Assembly: GCF_041438865.1 (NCBI RefSeq)
Contig: NZ_CP109450.1
Location: 7,061,501 to 7,125,500 of the forward strand
DNA from: Streptomyces sp. NBC_01471
Lineage (GTDB): Bacteria; Actinomycetota; Actinomycetes; Streptomycetales; Streptomycetaceae
Length of the DNA: 64,000 nt
Direction: 5' to 3'
Shown: positions 8,848-17,124 of the stretch, piece after piece
Numbering within the stretch: the stretch's first letter is position 1
How the letters are laid out: each line of letters opens with the position of its first letter
Position numbers and translations under genes: made by a program
Notes under the pieces: generated by a model
Told to the model about the DNA's origin: nothing
Seen by the model: only the letters and a program-made list of their open reading frames with translations
Databases searched by the model: none

Positions 8848-9474
8848 ATGACACACGTTGAGCCGCCGCCGGCCGAGACGTCACCTCAGACCGTGTGGGA
8901 GTCCTCCCTGGTCTGGGCAGACCTCCTGATCGGCCTTCACATGGAAGCGTTGGAGCAGGATCGTCACGGCCAGCTCTTCAAGTTCTCCGAGGAGGAGACC
9001 GCTCTGTACACCGGGGTGGACCGGCCCTTGGTGTCCTTCCTGATCGCGGCCGCCCTGCACGAGCGGATCCTGCAACTGGACCTGTCGTTCGCCGACGCGG
9101 TGTTCGTGCCGCTCGCTGCTCCGCAGGAAGGGGGCGTGACCGGCACGCTGCGACGGTCGGCGTACAAGGCGCTCGAGCTCAGCCCCGACCTTGAAGCCCA
9201 AGGGGGCCCCACGCGGGCGCTGCTGATGCACAACGCCCTCTCTTCCCACCCCGACGACCGGCTGCTGTGGGACCGGGTCCGAACGGCCGCCCAGACCGTC
9301 GTGGACACCGTCGCCAGACGCACCCACGCGCGTCACGCTGGCCCCCGCCACGCCGGCGCCCGGGCCGACGGCCCGTACCGGGAGCGAGGCAGCACGATCG
9401 GGGACATCCTCATCGGCGAGCAGCAGCGCCACGAACTTGACCGACTCGCCACGGTCTGGGGCGACGAGGACTAA
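8848..9474 (+). CDS. Hypothetical protein closing locus A
   Basis: This is a 208-residue mostly helical protein starting 15 bases after the methyltransferase, with AGAGGGATG as ribosome site. It contains WADLLIGLHMEALEQDRHG near the N terminus and an Arg/His-rich, probably disordered stretch (RRTHARHAGPRHAGARA) at about residues 155-172. I do not recognise the family. Position makes it the last gene of the locus A operon, followed by a convergent gene. Confidence 0.6.
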   Translation: MTHVEPPPAETSPQTVWESSLVWADLLIGLHMEALEQDRHGQLFKFSEEETALYTGVDRPLVSFLIAAALHERILQLDLSFADAVFVPLAAPQEGGVTGTLRRSAYKALELSPDLEAQGGPTRALLMHNALSSHPDDRLLWDRVRTAAQTVVDTVARRTHARHAGPRHAGARADGPYRERGSTIGDILIGEQQRHELDRLATVWGDED

Positions 9475-9482
9475 CGAGCGCC

Positions 9483-9803
9483 CTATCGGCGGCCTGCCTC
9501 CTCCAGAGTCGCCAGGGCGTCGGCGCGGACCTGTTCGTCATCCACGATCGCGTTGACGAAGTCGGGCAGCAGCTTCATTAGCAGCGCCTCGTAAACGGGG
9601 GGTGGGGCGTTATCTCCGTCCGGTCCTCGCGTGTGTCCCGCGATGGCGAGGGACAGCGCGACGGCCACGCCCGAGCCGCTCAGAGTCCGCCCGGCCATCT
9701 TGAGGATGCCCGGATACAGACCGGGGACAACGCGGTCAGGATCCGCCTCTGCGATGCGGCGTGAGAGCTCGTCCTTGTCGGGGATGACGGTGGTTGCGGG
9801 CAT
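9483..9803 (-). CDS. Small hypothetical protein
   Basis: A 106-residue protein with an N terminus VIPDKDELSRRIAEADPD, a central Gly/Ala-rich stretch (GSGVAVALSLAIAGH) and a helical acidic tail. Codon usage is strongly actinomycete. It is convergent with locus A, with 8 bases between the stop codons. No function is assigned. Confidence 0.5.
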   Translation of the reverse strand: MPATTVIPDKDELSRRIAEADPDRVVPGLYPGILKMAGRTLSGSGVAVALSLAIAGHTRGPDGDNAPPPVYEALLMKLLPDFVNAIVDDEQVRADALATLEEAGRR

Positions 9804-9995
9804 GAGGCTCCAGTCGATGCTGCTTGCGGGTACGAAGGGAGGTAGGCGGCCCGATGGGGACCCAGTTCATCAGACCGCGCGCCACTGTGGTCGTCACCTG
9901 ATCGGCTGGGCCCGTTCTGGGGCGTGCGCCATACGGGGCCGGCGGCAATTCCGCCGCACGAAGGCCCGGTGGCCGTCGTGCCAACTCGCCGACAT

Positions 9996-10751
9996 CTACG
10001 GTGAAGACGGCTGAGTGGCGGGTTCGTGTTCCTCTGGTTCGAGGTCGTCTGTCCGTACGATCACGTGCTCGCCATGCGGGCCGGGGACCTCGATCTGGAT
10101 CTCGCCCCCGATGGTCGACATCGCCAACCGCCCCGGCTCGCTCTCCTGTCCCGACACGGTGAGGACCACCTCGTAACCGGACGGCGGCCCGGGCAGCACC
10201 GTGCGGTGCTCGTCGTCCATCAGCCAAGCCGGGGCGACGACTTCCCCACTTCGCCCCCTATCCTCGCCGGCGACTACCCGTACCCGGGTTCTCGGCGTCA
10301 GTCCTGCTGGCCGCTCGGCGGCGAGCGCCGTCTGCACAGCTGAGCAGGCCCATCCGGTAGCAACGTCGACCGCAGGTAGGGGTGAACCACGTCCGATTCC
10401 GCGCGGCATCCCGCCGCTGTTGGCGAGCGCGGGCGCCGTAGGCCACCGGCGGACCAACCACGCCCACTCAACAGCCGCCTTCCCAGGCTCGGCATCCTCA
10501 GATGCCGCTCCCAACTCGCCCCCGAGTTCGTACACCGTGGCGGGTCCCTGGTCGAGGTGCCACAGCACGCTGCCAATGTCCACTTCCTCAACGGAGCGTT
10601 CCTGCCGCTTGGCCAGGCCCAGGAGGGTCACCGCGAGCACGCCGCGAATCGCCCGCCCATCCCACGAGTCCGCCGGATGATGTCCGAGTGCCGCGACCTC
10701 GTCGGCGCGTTGAACCGCCTGGGCCCAGGTCACCGGACGCTCCTGCGTCAT
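9996..10751 (-). CDS. Hypothetical protein with shared helical domain and KOW-like segment
   Basis: The protein has 251 residues from an ATG overlapping the upstream stop (ATGA). The N-terminal ~65 residues (WAQAVQRADEVAALGHH, then IGSVLWHLDQ) are paralogous to the N terminus of the neighbour at 10748-11383 and resemble the domain in the 158-residue proteins at 15957 and 41028. The middle contains TRVRVVAGEDRGRSGEVV, similar to a KOW/SH3-like motif. The C terminus is acidic. Function is unknown. Confidence 0.6.
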   Translation of the reverse strand: MTQERPVTWAQAVQRADEVAALGHHPADSWDGRAIRGVLAVTLLGLAKRQERSVEEVDIGSVLWHLDQGPATVYELGGELGAASEDAEPGKAAVEWAWLVRRWPTAPALANSGGMPRGIGRGSPLPAVDVATGWACSAVQTALAAERPAGLTPRTRVRVVAGEDRGRSGEVVAPAWLMDDEHRTVLPGPPSGYEVVLTVSGQESEPGRLAMSTIGGEIQIEVPGPHGEHVIVRTDDLEPEEHEPATQPSSP

Positions 10752-11383
10752 GCTGCGAGCCTCCAAATGGTCTCGAACGAGTAACGTTTATCGGTGACTT
10801 CTGAGACACCGAGGGAAGCGGGCCACCGCATGCGATCAAGGAGGAACCCGCCGCTCTGCTGAGACAGCGAGGGTCGTGAGACACCCGAACTGTTCATAAC
10901 GATCGCGGGGTCGGGAAGGCCGTTGCCGATGCCCCGGCTCATGCCGCCCCACCGGGGCTCCGGTGCGTCCGGCAACCAACCGTCCCGGGACCCGTGCGAG
11001 AGGACGGGCTGGAGGAAGGCCGACTTCACGGGGGCGTTCGGGTCCCAGGTTCGGGTCAGCCACCGCCAGCACTCGGTCATCGGGTCACCGGCCGCCGCGG
11101 TGCGGGCCAGGTCGTGTCCGGCGCGGGGCAGGACGGTGGTGACCAGCTCGGTAACCCGTTCGTCGTCGCGCAGTTGCCACAGCACCGACGGCCAGCCGAT
11201 CACGTCGACCGGCTGCCGCTCGCGCAGGTGCAGGGCGTAGAGGACCATGGCGACGATGGAGCGCATCGCGACGTCGTCCCAGCACTGCTCGTCCATCCCG
11301 CCGGGCCGGTCGGCGGCGGTGGCGTCGGTGGCGCGCCGTACGGCCTCGTCCCACGGTGCGGAGGCCGGTGAGCGAGGGGGCAT
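10748..11383 (-). CDS. Hypothetical protein, paralogue of downstream neighbour
   Basis: The protein has 211 residues, with AGGAG seven bases before the ATG. The N-terminal domain (PWDEAVRRATDA, then WPSVLWQLRDDE) matches its neighbour at 9996 in pattern. The C-terminal ~70 residues have no relative I recognise. The same frame stays open upstream through a strongly coding stretch to about 11567 without a start codon, suggesting a longer ancestral gene or a frameshifted upstream gene (see the feature at 11566). Confidence 0.6.
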   Translation of the reverse strand: MPPRSPASAPWDEAVRRATDATAADRPGGMDEQCWDDVAMRSIVAMVLYALHLRERQPVDVIGWPSVLWQLRDDERVTELVTTVLPRAGHDLARTAAAGDPMTECWRWLTRTWDPNAPVKSAFLQPVLSHGSRDGWLPDAPEPRWGGMSRGIGNGLPDPAIVMNSSGVSRPSLSQQSGGFLLDRMRWPASLGVSEVTDKRYSFETIWRLAA

Positions 11384-11565
11384 GGGCTGACTCCTGCCGG
11401 TCGGGTGCGCGAGCCAAGAGATGAACTTCCCGAACTTGCCAGCTCGTTCGACGAGTTCGAGGCGGGCTGCTGCCAGGTCGGCGATGACGTCGGTGATCTT
11501 GAAGCGGCCGACGGCGTGCGCTTCGAGCTGGTCGAGCGCGGCCTCCCAGTGCCGTTGGGCCGCGG

Positions 11566-11796
11566 CTACAACTCCATGGACGTGCCGTCGTCGGGATCCG
11601 TGCGAGGGTCGGATTCGGCAGGCAGGCGGGCTGATCGCGTCATGCGCTCATTCTGCATGCACATCCATTCGCTCATGCCCCGATCGGCCGGGAACGCCTG
11701 CCAGTTCATCCCCGGCCGACGGTTGCTCAGGTCGGGAAGGCGGAGGTGCCCGGAGCCGATGAGGCACACTCCGCCGCCAACTTCGATCGTGTGCAT
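11566..11796 (-). CDS. Short protein, possibly frameshifted
   Basis: A 76-residue frame starts at an ATG after AGGACGAG, with N terminus MHTIEVGGGVCLIGSGHL. It ends at a TAG at 11566-11568. A -1 shift at the TTG just before that stop leads into a high-GC3 frame (VAAAQRHWEAALDQLEAH, continuing to GKFISWLAHPTG) that runs without stop into the next gene. It is either a disrupted longer gene or a short gene followed by an untranslated remnant. It lies in the same operon as the 725-residue protein upstream. Confidence 0.45.
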   Translation of the reverse strand: MHTIEVGGGVCLIGSGHLRLPDLSNRRPGMNWQAFPADRGMSEWMCMQNERMTRSARLPAESDPRTDPDDGTSMEL

Positions 11797-11856
11797 CTCG
11801 TCCTGCTTGACGGATGCGCGGGCGTACAGGGTGGAGGGCCGGTTGCGGCCGGTGCG

Positions 11857-14034
11857 TCAGAGGCGCACGCGGTAGAAGGACCGCTCGCCCAGGAGAGTGT
11901 CCAGGCCGAGGGTCAGGGCGGGCGCTCGCTGATCGCCGAACGTGCCGGTGGGCCGGTCCGTTGCCAGGTGCTGCCAGAGCCGGGCGACCGGGTCGTCGTC
12001 CGCGTTGAGATCGTGGCCCAGTGCCTTCAGTCGCTCGGCGCAACGGAGCATGACCGGTGAGGGATCCTGGTCCGCTTTCTGCTTGTCGCCCGGCAGTGTC
12101 AGGCTGCGCACGTCGTCCGCCGTGATCTGGTCGACGCCGCAGTCGGCTTCGCGGGCCAGGAGGTACTGGGCGAGGGTCACGCCGGCGCAGCCGTCGGCGA
12201 TGAGTCCGTCGCCGACGCGGTAGCGGGCGAAGGAGCACTCGGCCATCTCAAGGGTGCGCGCCCAGGCGTCCTGCCACAGCTGCGGGCCGCCTTCGGCCTG
12301 CCAGGTCCGCAGACGGTCCACGACCGGCGCCCGAGCCGGGGCCCACCGGTCGCTCTCCTCTTTCAGGTCGGTCAGCAGGTCGCGCACGGCCTGGGCGAGG
12401 CGCCGGCCGTCCGGGCTGTCGTGGACGGCCGGAGCGGACAGCGCTTCCAGGATCTGCAGGAGCAGCAGGGTGAGCGCCCGGCCCTCGTGCCGCTTGGGCA
12501 GGCGCGGCTGGAGCGCGTCGGTCAGGGCCGCCACGAGGTCACCGCGGTCCAGGTCGATCGTCTCGGCGACGGCCACGTCTTCGTCGTCCGGCCCGCGATA
12601 CCAATTGCTCTCCCGGGCCTTCTGCGCACGCTCCCGGAACCCTGCCAGGGGCGCGAGCAGCCGGCGGCCCGCGTAGGACGGATCCGCCTCGCACAAGATC
12701 AGCCGTTTGAGCAGGCGCCGGCCGAGGTCGTCGGGGCGGGCGTCGAGCGGCGACATGGTGGTCACACCGCAGCGGCAGTGCAGCGTCAGCGGATCGTCCC
12801 AGGCGCCTTCGGCGAGGAACGGGCCGTGGCTGTCGCAGGAGGGGCAGCACAGGGGCTCCAGGCCGACCTCGTGGCGGTAGTTCGGCTCGCTGACCGAGGA
12901 GTCCTCGGAGATCGCCTCGTTCCAGTGCGCGGCGTCGGCGTCCCATCGCTCCAGCACGATCCGGTCAACGTTGATCTGCCAGACGTGGCCGGCGTCGTGG
13001 CCGGAGGGCGCGTCTTCGGCCGGCTCGTCCTCGCGAAAGCCGATCCAGGGCAGGGCGACCCGCATGCCTTCCTCCGGCGTGGGCGCGGCGACCTGCGGGC
13101 CCGCGTCCTGGCCCAGGGCGGGCCCGCGGTGCGCGAGGGTGCAGGCGTGGTCACTTTCGCGCAGGCCGTGCGGGCAGTCCTTCACGTGCACGGTGAGCGC
13201 GGAGCGGAGGTAGCGGCACAGCTCGGCGAGGAACTCTGGATTGGCGCGGGCGTAGCGCTTGATCGGCACGCTGACGGTGTCGGTGTGGGGCGGTGCCACG
13301 AACCCGGCCAGCACGACGCCAGCACGCTCCGGGCTCTCCAGAGCGGGCAGGACGCGGGTGAACACCAGCGGCCTCAAGTCTTCGCCGACCACCTGGTCCT
13401 GACGGGCCTGGTGGTGGAGGAGCGCACCCAGCAGCAGCGCCAGCGCGTTGGTGCCGTCGTCCGGTAGCCCCGCCTCCCGATGGCCGAAGGCGTGCTGCTT
13501 CCACGCCTCGGTGAACTCCCGGCGGGCCATGGCAGCACTGGAGAACCACCACTCGACCAGCATGGCGGCGACCGCGCAGCACAACTCGGCCAGGGTCTCG
13601 CTGTCATCGAACCCGATCGAATTCGCGACCCTCAGCTGCCCCACGAGCATCTCGACGGCGGTGCTCGCCGCCGCGTGCCGCTCGGCACCCGTCATCTGCT
13701 CGCACACCACGGTCACCGCCTCGGCAGCGGTCACAGCGCGCACAAGACGCTTGAACTCCGGTGCGGCCGGGCCGGACGGATCGTCGTCCTCGGTCATGTA
13801 CCCGGGGAGCTCACCACGGTTCGTATGGATCGCAGTAAGGCGGGCCACCTCCACCAAGCGGGCCACGCACGCCGGTTCGGCCGCGACCTCCTCCAGCAGC
13901 CGCTGCACGCACTCCGCGCACCCGCCCACCGCTGCTCCCGTCAACGCCGCGAGCAGCGGCTCGTTGACCGCCCGCCCCTCGTCGTCCACCGGGCCGCCGG
14001 GAAGTTCCACCGGCCCATGCTCGTGTGCCCCCAT
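11857..14034 (-). CDS. Large hypothetical protein with zinc ribbon and C-terminal shared domain
   Basis: The protein has 725 residues from the ATG at 14034 (AGGGTGGGG upstream); an upstream in-frame start at 14253 lacks coding character. The N-terminal half is helical (ECVQRLLEEVAAEPACVARL). A zinc ribbon occurs near residues 440-470 (CCPSCDSHG, then HCRCG). The last ~120 residues (RTWQAEGGPQLWQDAW, later LKALGHDLNADDDPVARLW) match the standalone 157/158-residue proteins at 15957 and 41028, so this is a fusion or ancestor of that domain. Function is unknown. Confidence 0.65.
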   Translation of the reverse strand: MGAHEHGPVELPGGPVDDEGRAVNEPLLAALTGAAVGGCAECVQRLLEEVAAEPACVARLVEVARLTAIHTNRGELPGYMTEDDDPSGPAAPEFKRLVRAVTAAEAVTVVCEQMTGAERHAAASTAVEMLVGQLRVANSIGFDDSETLAELCCAVAAMLVEWWFSSAAMARREFTEAWKQHAFGHREAGLPDDGTNALALLLGALLHHQARQDQVVGEDLRPLVFTRVLPALESPERAGVVLAGFVAPPHTDTVSVPIKRYARANPEFLAELCRYLRSALTVHVKDCPHGLRESDHACTLAHRGPALGQDAGPQVAAPTPEEGMRVALPWIGFREDEPAEDAPSGHDAGHVWQINVDRIVLERWDADAAHWNEAISEDSSVSEPNYRHEVGLEPLCCPSCDSHGPFLAEGAWDDPLTLHCRCGVTTMSPLDARPDDLGRRLLKRLILCEADPSYAGRRLLAPLAGFRERAQKARESNWYRGPDDEDVAVAETIDLDRGDLVAALTDALQPRLPKRHEGRALTLLLLQILEALSAPAVHDSPDGRRLAQAVRDLLTDLKEESDRWAPARAPVVDRLRTWQAEGGPQLWQDAWARTLEMAECSFARYRVGDGLIADGCAGVTLAQYLLAREADCGVDQITADDVRSLTLPGDKQKADQDPSPVMLRCAERLKALGHDLNADDDPVARLWQHLATDRPTGTFGDQRAPALTLGLDTLLGERSFYRVRL

Positions 14035-14087
14035 CCCCACCCTCGTCTCGCTCTTCGCTCTATGTGTCCTTGACGTCACCCTAGTGC

Positions 14088-14285
14088 CGTGATCTGCCCG
14101 CCGTCCGCCAGCCGCAGTCGCCGCGTTCCGGCCCTTCGACCACCGGGCGGTCGGCCTGGTCCCGCCCTGGATGATCAGGCAACTGGACCACGGCCTGCGC
14201 CGCGCGAACAGCGCGAGCCGCAAGGCCCTCGTCGAGGCCGTCGCCTTCAACACCAGGCGCCCGGCCGGGTATCGCCCTCCAGGAT
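14088..14285 (+). pseudogene. Unassigned gene fragment in a gap
   Basis: The interval 14035-14401 has no complete gene. On the + strand a stretch ending near 14280 has strong third-position GC in one frame (AFRPFDHRAVGLVPPW, then DHGLRRANSASRKALVEAV), then loses it. It looks like the remains of a gene, but I cannot name the family. The rest of the interval holds only the hairpin at 14315. Confidence 0.3.
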
Positions 14286-14314
14286 CAACAACACCATCAC
14301 AGAACTCCTCGAAG

Positions 14315-14342
14315 GTGGGGGCACAGCCTGCTGTGCCCCCAC
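14315..14342 (-). terminator. Perfect 12-bp hairpin, likely transcription terminator
   Basis: GTGGGGGCACAG, loop CCTG, CTGTGCCCCCAC form a perfect 12-bp stem. It lies 60 bases beyond the stop of the small minus-strand frame at 14402, where a terminator for the GT4 transcript is expected. There is no U-tract, as is common in Streptomyces. Confidence 0.7.
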
Positions 14343-14401
14343 GGCCGTCGACGCACGGGGCGGGACCCGGTCACCGGATTCCGCCCCGCGGACACGCCAC
14401 G

Positions 14402-14593
14402 TCAGGCGCTCAGGCGCAGCGCGTGCTCGCGCGAGAAGGTGTAGGTGTTCAGGTCAGGGCGCTGTCGCTCCCACACCAGCCACACCGTGTCGACTCGGGC
14501 GGTGGTACGCAGGCCCGGCCGGATACTCCTGCCGATCGCCGATGCGAACCGGTCCGAGCGGGCCGCCAGCTCCGGGGTGTCGGTGTCCTGCAC
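14402..14593 (-). CDS. Small open reading frame after the leader repeat
   Basis: The frame encodes about 63 residues from a GTG at 14593 (TPELAARSDRFASAIGRS, ending REHALRLSA). The same frame is open upstream through the conserved leader repeat (SLTKRDAVRPRLFGEF), as it is at 40744-40995, so translation could begin earlier at a TTG or GTG. It lies 107 bases after the GT4 stop and 60 bases before a strong hairpin. Function is unknown; it could be a leader-encoded peptide. Confidence 0.4.
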   Translation of the reverse strand: MQDTDTPELAARSDRFASAIGRSIRPGLRTTARVDTVWLVWERQRPDLNTYTFSREHALRLSA

Positions 14594-14595
14594 TA

Positions 14596-14672
14596 ATGGT
14601 GCAGTCGGGTATCGGAACTCCCCGAATAGCCGGGGGCGCACCGCGTCTCGTTTGGTGAGGCTGAACAAGAGA
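14596..14672 (-). repeat. Leader repeat copy 1
   Basis: About 77 bases nearly identical to 40922-40999. Shared blocks on the + strand are ATGGTGCAGTCGGGTAT, CCGAATAGCCGG and GTGAGGCT. A partial third copy lies at 15878-15925. In copies 1 and 2 the same minus-strand frame stays open (TKR.AV..RLFGEF.YPTAP). It may be a regulatory leader, a short coding element or the edge of a duplicated cassette. Confidence 0.7.
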
Positions 14673-14700
14673 CATGTGTGTGACGTGCAGCAGATCAACG

Positions 14701-15864
14701 TCAAGATCCGCTGCCTTTGTTGATGGCCACGTCGACCGGCGGCCACGAGTACGGTGCGGTGAAGACTGTCGGCCGGGGCCCGCGCCCGGAGATGTCTGCG
14801 GGCCGATCGGACAGGGCTCCCACCACGGTCATTGCCGTCGATCGCCAGGTAGGCAGGGTGGGCCGGCGCCTCTGGGCCCGAGCCTTCAGCCGGTCGCGTA
14901 GGTCAGCGTCACCGAGCCACTCGCGGAGAGCGCCAGCCCAGGCGGCGCTGTCCCCTGGCGGGAGGAGCCGGCCCGGGTAGCCGCCGGACGTCTTGCCTAC
15001 GGCCTCGGGCACGCCTCCGACGGCCGAGGCATACACCGGCACTGCCCGCGCCAAGGATTCCGTGAGGACCATGCCGTACGTCTCCTCATGGCTGGGCAGG
15101 ACCAGGAGGTCGGTCGTGCGGTACGCGGCGTCCAGCTCGGCGCCAACTAGGGTGCCGACCAGTGAGATCCGGTCGGCGATACCGGCCTCGTCAATCATGT
15201 GACGGAGGCGGGCGACATGAGTGGGGTCCTGCTCAAGGCTGCCGGCGAGCCGCAGGTGCCAGGTCAGGTCCGTAAGGCCCGACAGCGCCGTGATGATCGT
15301 CGGATGTCCCTTGCGCGGTGTGAGGGAGGCGACACACAGCAAGTCGCCGCCGTAGCCGAGGGCCGCCTCGGACTCCTCATGAACGCCAGGCACCGCAGCG
15401 TGCACGGTGTTCGCGGGCAGGTTGTGGTGGGAGGCGATCTTGGCGGCAGTGTGGGCGCTGGTGGCGATGACTGCGGACACGCACTGAAGGGACCGACGCT
15501 CGGCCGTATCCAGTTCCCGGGCCACCACTGGGTCCAGGCCCGTCTCGTCGGCGAGGGGTAGGTGCACGAGGATCACCAGACGAAGCCGCTTTGAAGCGGC
15601 TTCCATGATTTCGGGGACGCCGCACGCGACCAGGCCATCGAGCAGCACAGTTGAGCCGCTGGGCAGGATGTCCAGGGTGTCGGCCAGCCTGCGGCGGTCC
15701 TCGTCGCTCGGACGTGGCCAGGTGCCCTCCACGGGCAGCAGGTGAGATGTCCATCCGAGCTCCGACAGTGCCTGGTGCAGTTCGAGGTCGTAGACGTTTC
15801 CGCCGCTCGGGCGGCTCTCATCCCTGATGCCGACTGGCACGACGAATCGAACAGAAGTGATCAT
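14701..15864 (-). CDS. GT4-family glycosyltransferase
   Basis: The protein has 387 residues from an ATG after CAGGGGAA. It is a GT-B fold: N-terminal donor/acceptor domain with a Gly-rich loop (RPSGGNVYDLELHQALSELG), then VASLTPRKGH and the GT4 signature HEETYGMVLTESLARA followed by PVYASAVGGVPEAVG. Such retaining enzymes move a sugar from a nucleotide donor. It is not adjacent to locus B (1.3 kb away across two unrelated genes), so participation there is uncertain. It lies between two leader-repeat copies. Confidence 0.85.
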   Translation of the reverse strand: MITSVRFVVPVGIRDESRPSGGNVYDLELHQALSELGWTSHLLPVEGTWPRPSDEDRRRLADTLDILPSGSTVLLDGLVACGVPEIMEAASKRLRLVILVHLPLADETGLDPVVARELDTAERRSLQCVSAVIATSAHTAAKIASHHNLPANTVHAAVPGVHEESEAALGYGGDLLCVASLTPRKGHPTIITALSGLTDLTWHLRLAGSLEQDPTHVARLRHMIDEAGIADRISLVGTLVGAELDAAYRTTDLLVLPSHEETYGMVLTESLARAVPVYASAVGGVPEAVGKTSGGYPGRLLPPGDSAAWAGALREWLGDADLRDRLKARAQRRRPTLPTWRSTAMTVVGALSDRPADISGRGPRPTVFTAPYSWPPVDVAINKGSGS

Positions 15865-15877
15865 GCAGCGGTTCCCC

Positions 15878-15925
15878 TGATAGTTGGGAGCGCACCGCGC
15901 CCCGTTCGGTGAGACTCGACAACAG
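15878..15925 (-). repeat. Leader repeat copy 3 (partial)
   Basis: The + strand segment CGCACCGCGCCCCGTTCGGTG matches the right part of the leader repeats at 14596 and 40922 before the sequences diverge. As at 40922 it lies directly downstream of the 157-residue domain gene, so the domain gene and leader repeat were copied as a unit. Confidence 0.6.
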
Positions 15926-15956
15926 CATGCTGTCTCCGGCTCCGAGCATGACGGCT

Positions 15957-16430
15957 TTAGAAAGCGAGTCCTACGTGGTCGCCGAGCACGTACTGGATCT
16001 CGGTGAGACCGTATCCGTGGCGTGCGAGTGCGTCGTCCCAGTACAGCTCTGGGTCGTGGTCGTAGCGCAAGCGGCGCCAGCGGGCGGAGACGGGGTCGGT
16101 CTTGTCGTCGACATCGTGCCCCAGATCCTCCAGATGAGCCTCCCACCGCCGGACGATGTCGAGGTCGGTCTCCCCGGGATGCCGGCTCATCAGGTCATCG
16201 ACAGTCTGCCGGGGGACGGCGGCGGGCTCGACGCGCTGCTCTTTGGCCGTGATGTAGAGGGCGGTGGCGAGCGCGGAGATCCCGTCCTCCTGCGAGCCGT
16301 CGCTGTCGCGTTCGCTGAAGCGGTCGGCACGAGTACTGATCAGCTCGCGGGTGCGGTCCCACGCCCGCGTCCACTCGGCGGGGCCGCCCTCGCCCTGCCA
16401 TGTCCGCGACTGCTCGTTGATCGTCATCAT
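15957..16430 (-). CDS. Hypothetical 157-residue protein, duplicated at 41028
   Basis: The protein starts at one of two adjacent ATGs after AAGGATG. It is about 80% identical by eye to the 158-residue protein at 41028-41504: TWQGEGGPAEWTRAWDRTRE, then RPGETDLDIVRRWEAHLE-type segments, GLTEIQYVLGDH at the end. The domain also occurs at the C terminus of the 725-residue protein (11857). It is highly charged and helical with no catalytic motif visible. A promoter and hairpin upstream are conserved between the two copies. Confidence 0.65.
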   Translation of the reverse strand: MMTINEQSRTWQGEGGPAEWTRAWDRTRELISTRADRFSERDSDGSQEDGISALATALYITAKEQRVEPAAVPRQTVDDLMSRHPGETDLDIVRRWEAHLEDLGHDVDDKTDPVSARWRRLRYDHDPELYWDDALARHGYGLTEIQYVLGDHVGLAF

Positions 16431-16464
16431 GCGGCATCCTTCGAGATCGTGGTGAAGGCCAACT

Positions 16465-16498
16465 CCTATACGCCCGTGGCCGTCTGAGACAAGACGGC
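16465..16498 (-). promoter_or_regulatory. Conserved promoter with embedded hairpin
   Basis: On the minus strand TTGTCT (16492-16487) and TATAGG (16470-16465) are 16 bases apart, a plausible -35/-10 pair, about 35 bases before the start at 16430. The -35 lies inside a hairpin (GCCGTCT and AGACGGC). The same boxes, spacing and hairpin occur at 41542-41576 before the paralogue. Confidence 0.6.
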
Positions 16499-16718
16499 GG
16501 AGAGTCAGGGCCGGCGTGCGCCGTGGCCGTGTCACCTGATGAGGTGGTGCGTGAGTCAGCGCAGCGGGCGGACCATGGTGGCGTAGATGGTCGGATGGCT
16601 GCTGCCTCAGCGTCGTTCGGTGCGATTCGCCCAACCCCCTTGACCCCCGCGCCCGGCCCGGTGAACGTTTGCGGATCAGGGAAGACCAGGGCGGGACTAC
16701 CAATACCAAAGGACCGGC

Positions 16719-17003
16719 ATGTCTGAAATCGATCGACCGCTCCCGCCCGAACTGGAAAAGATGGACCGCTACCGCGCGCTGGCTGGCGCGCTGTACCGCT
16801 GCGCCCGGTGGGAGCTGGCCGGACGTAATCCGGGTGCCGCGAACGTTCTCCTTGAGCGTGCGTTGGAGGCGGTCGATACAGCGACCCGTGCCCTGCCGGC
16901 TGACGGAACGCTGAAGGCCGCGGAGCACGAGGAGCATCTCCAAAGCCTGGTCACCCTCCGGGACAACGTCATCAGCGCCTCCGCCCAGATCCTGGCCATG
17001 TAG
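16719..17003 (+). CDS. Small helical hypothetical protein
   Basis: A 94-residue protein, almost entirely helical (RYRALAGALYRCARWELAG, then ANVLLERALEAVDTATRAL), resembling a single TPR-like hairpin bundle. It stands alone on the + strand between two minus-strand units and is convergent with the HAD phosphatase. The 288 bases upstream (16431-16718) contain only the neighbour's promoter. Function is unknown. Confidence 0.6.
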   Translation: MSEIDRPLPPELEKMDRYRALAGALYRCARWELAGRNPGAANVLLERALEAVDTATRALPADGTLKAAEHEEHLQSLVTLRDNVISASAQILAM

Positions 17004-17124
17004 GAGCCGGGCCAGCACCTGGGTGCGCTGGGCGGCGCGGACGGCAAAAGTGCGGCCATCTGCACGCCGACCATCCGCCGCGCGCCCCCCTTCACGACGA
17101 CTCGCGCTTGGAGGCTCGGCTGCG

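Noticed and set aside
14035..14253. Upstream in-frame extension of the 725-residue protein
   Set aside because: The extra ~73 residues are Arg-rich without coding character, while the ATG at 14034 has a good ribosome site.
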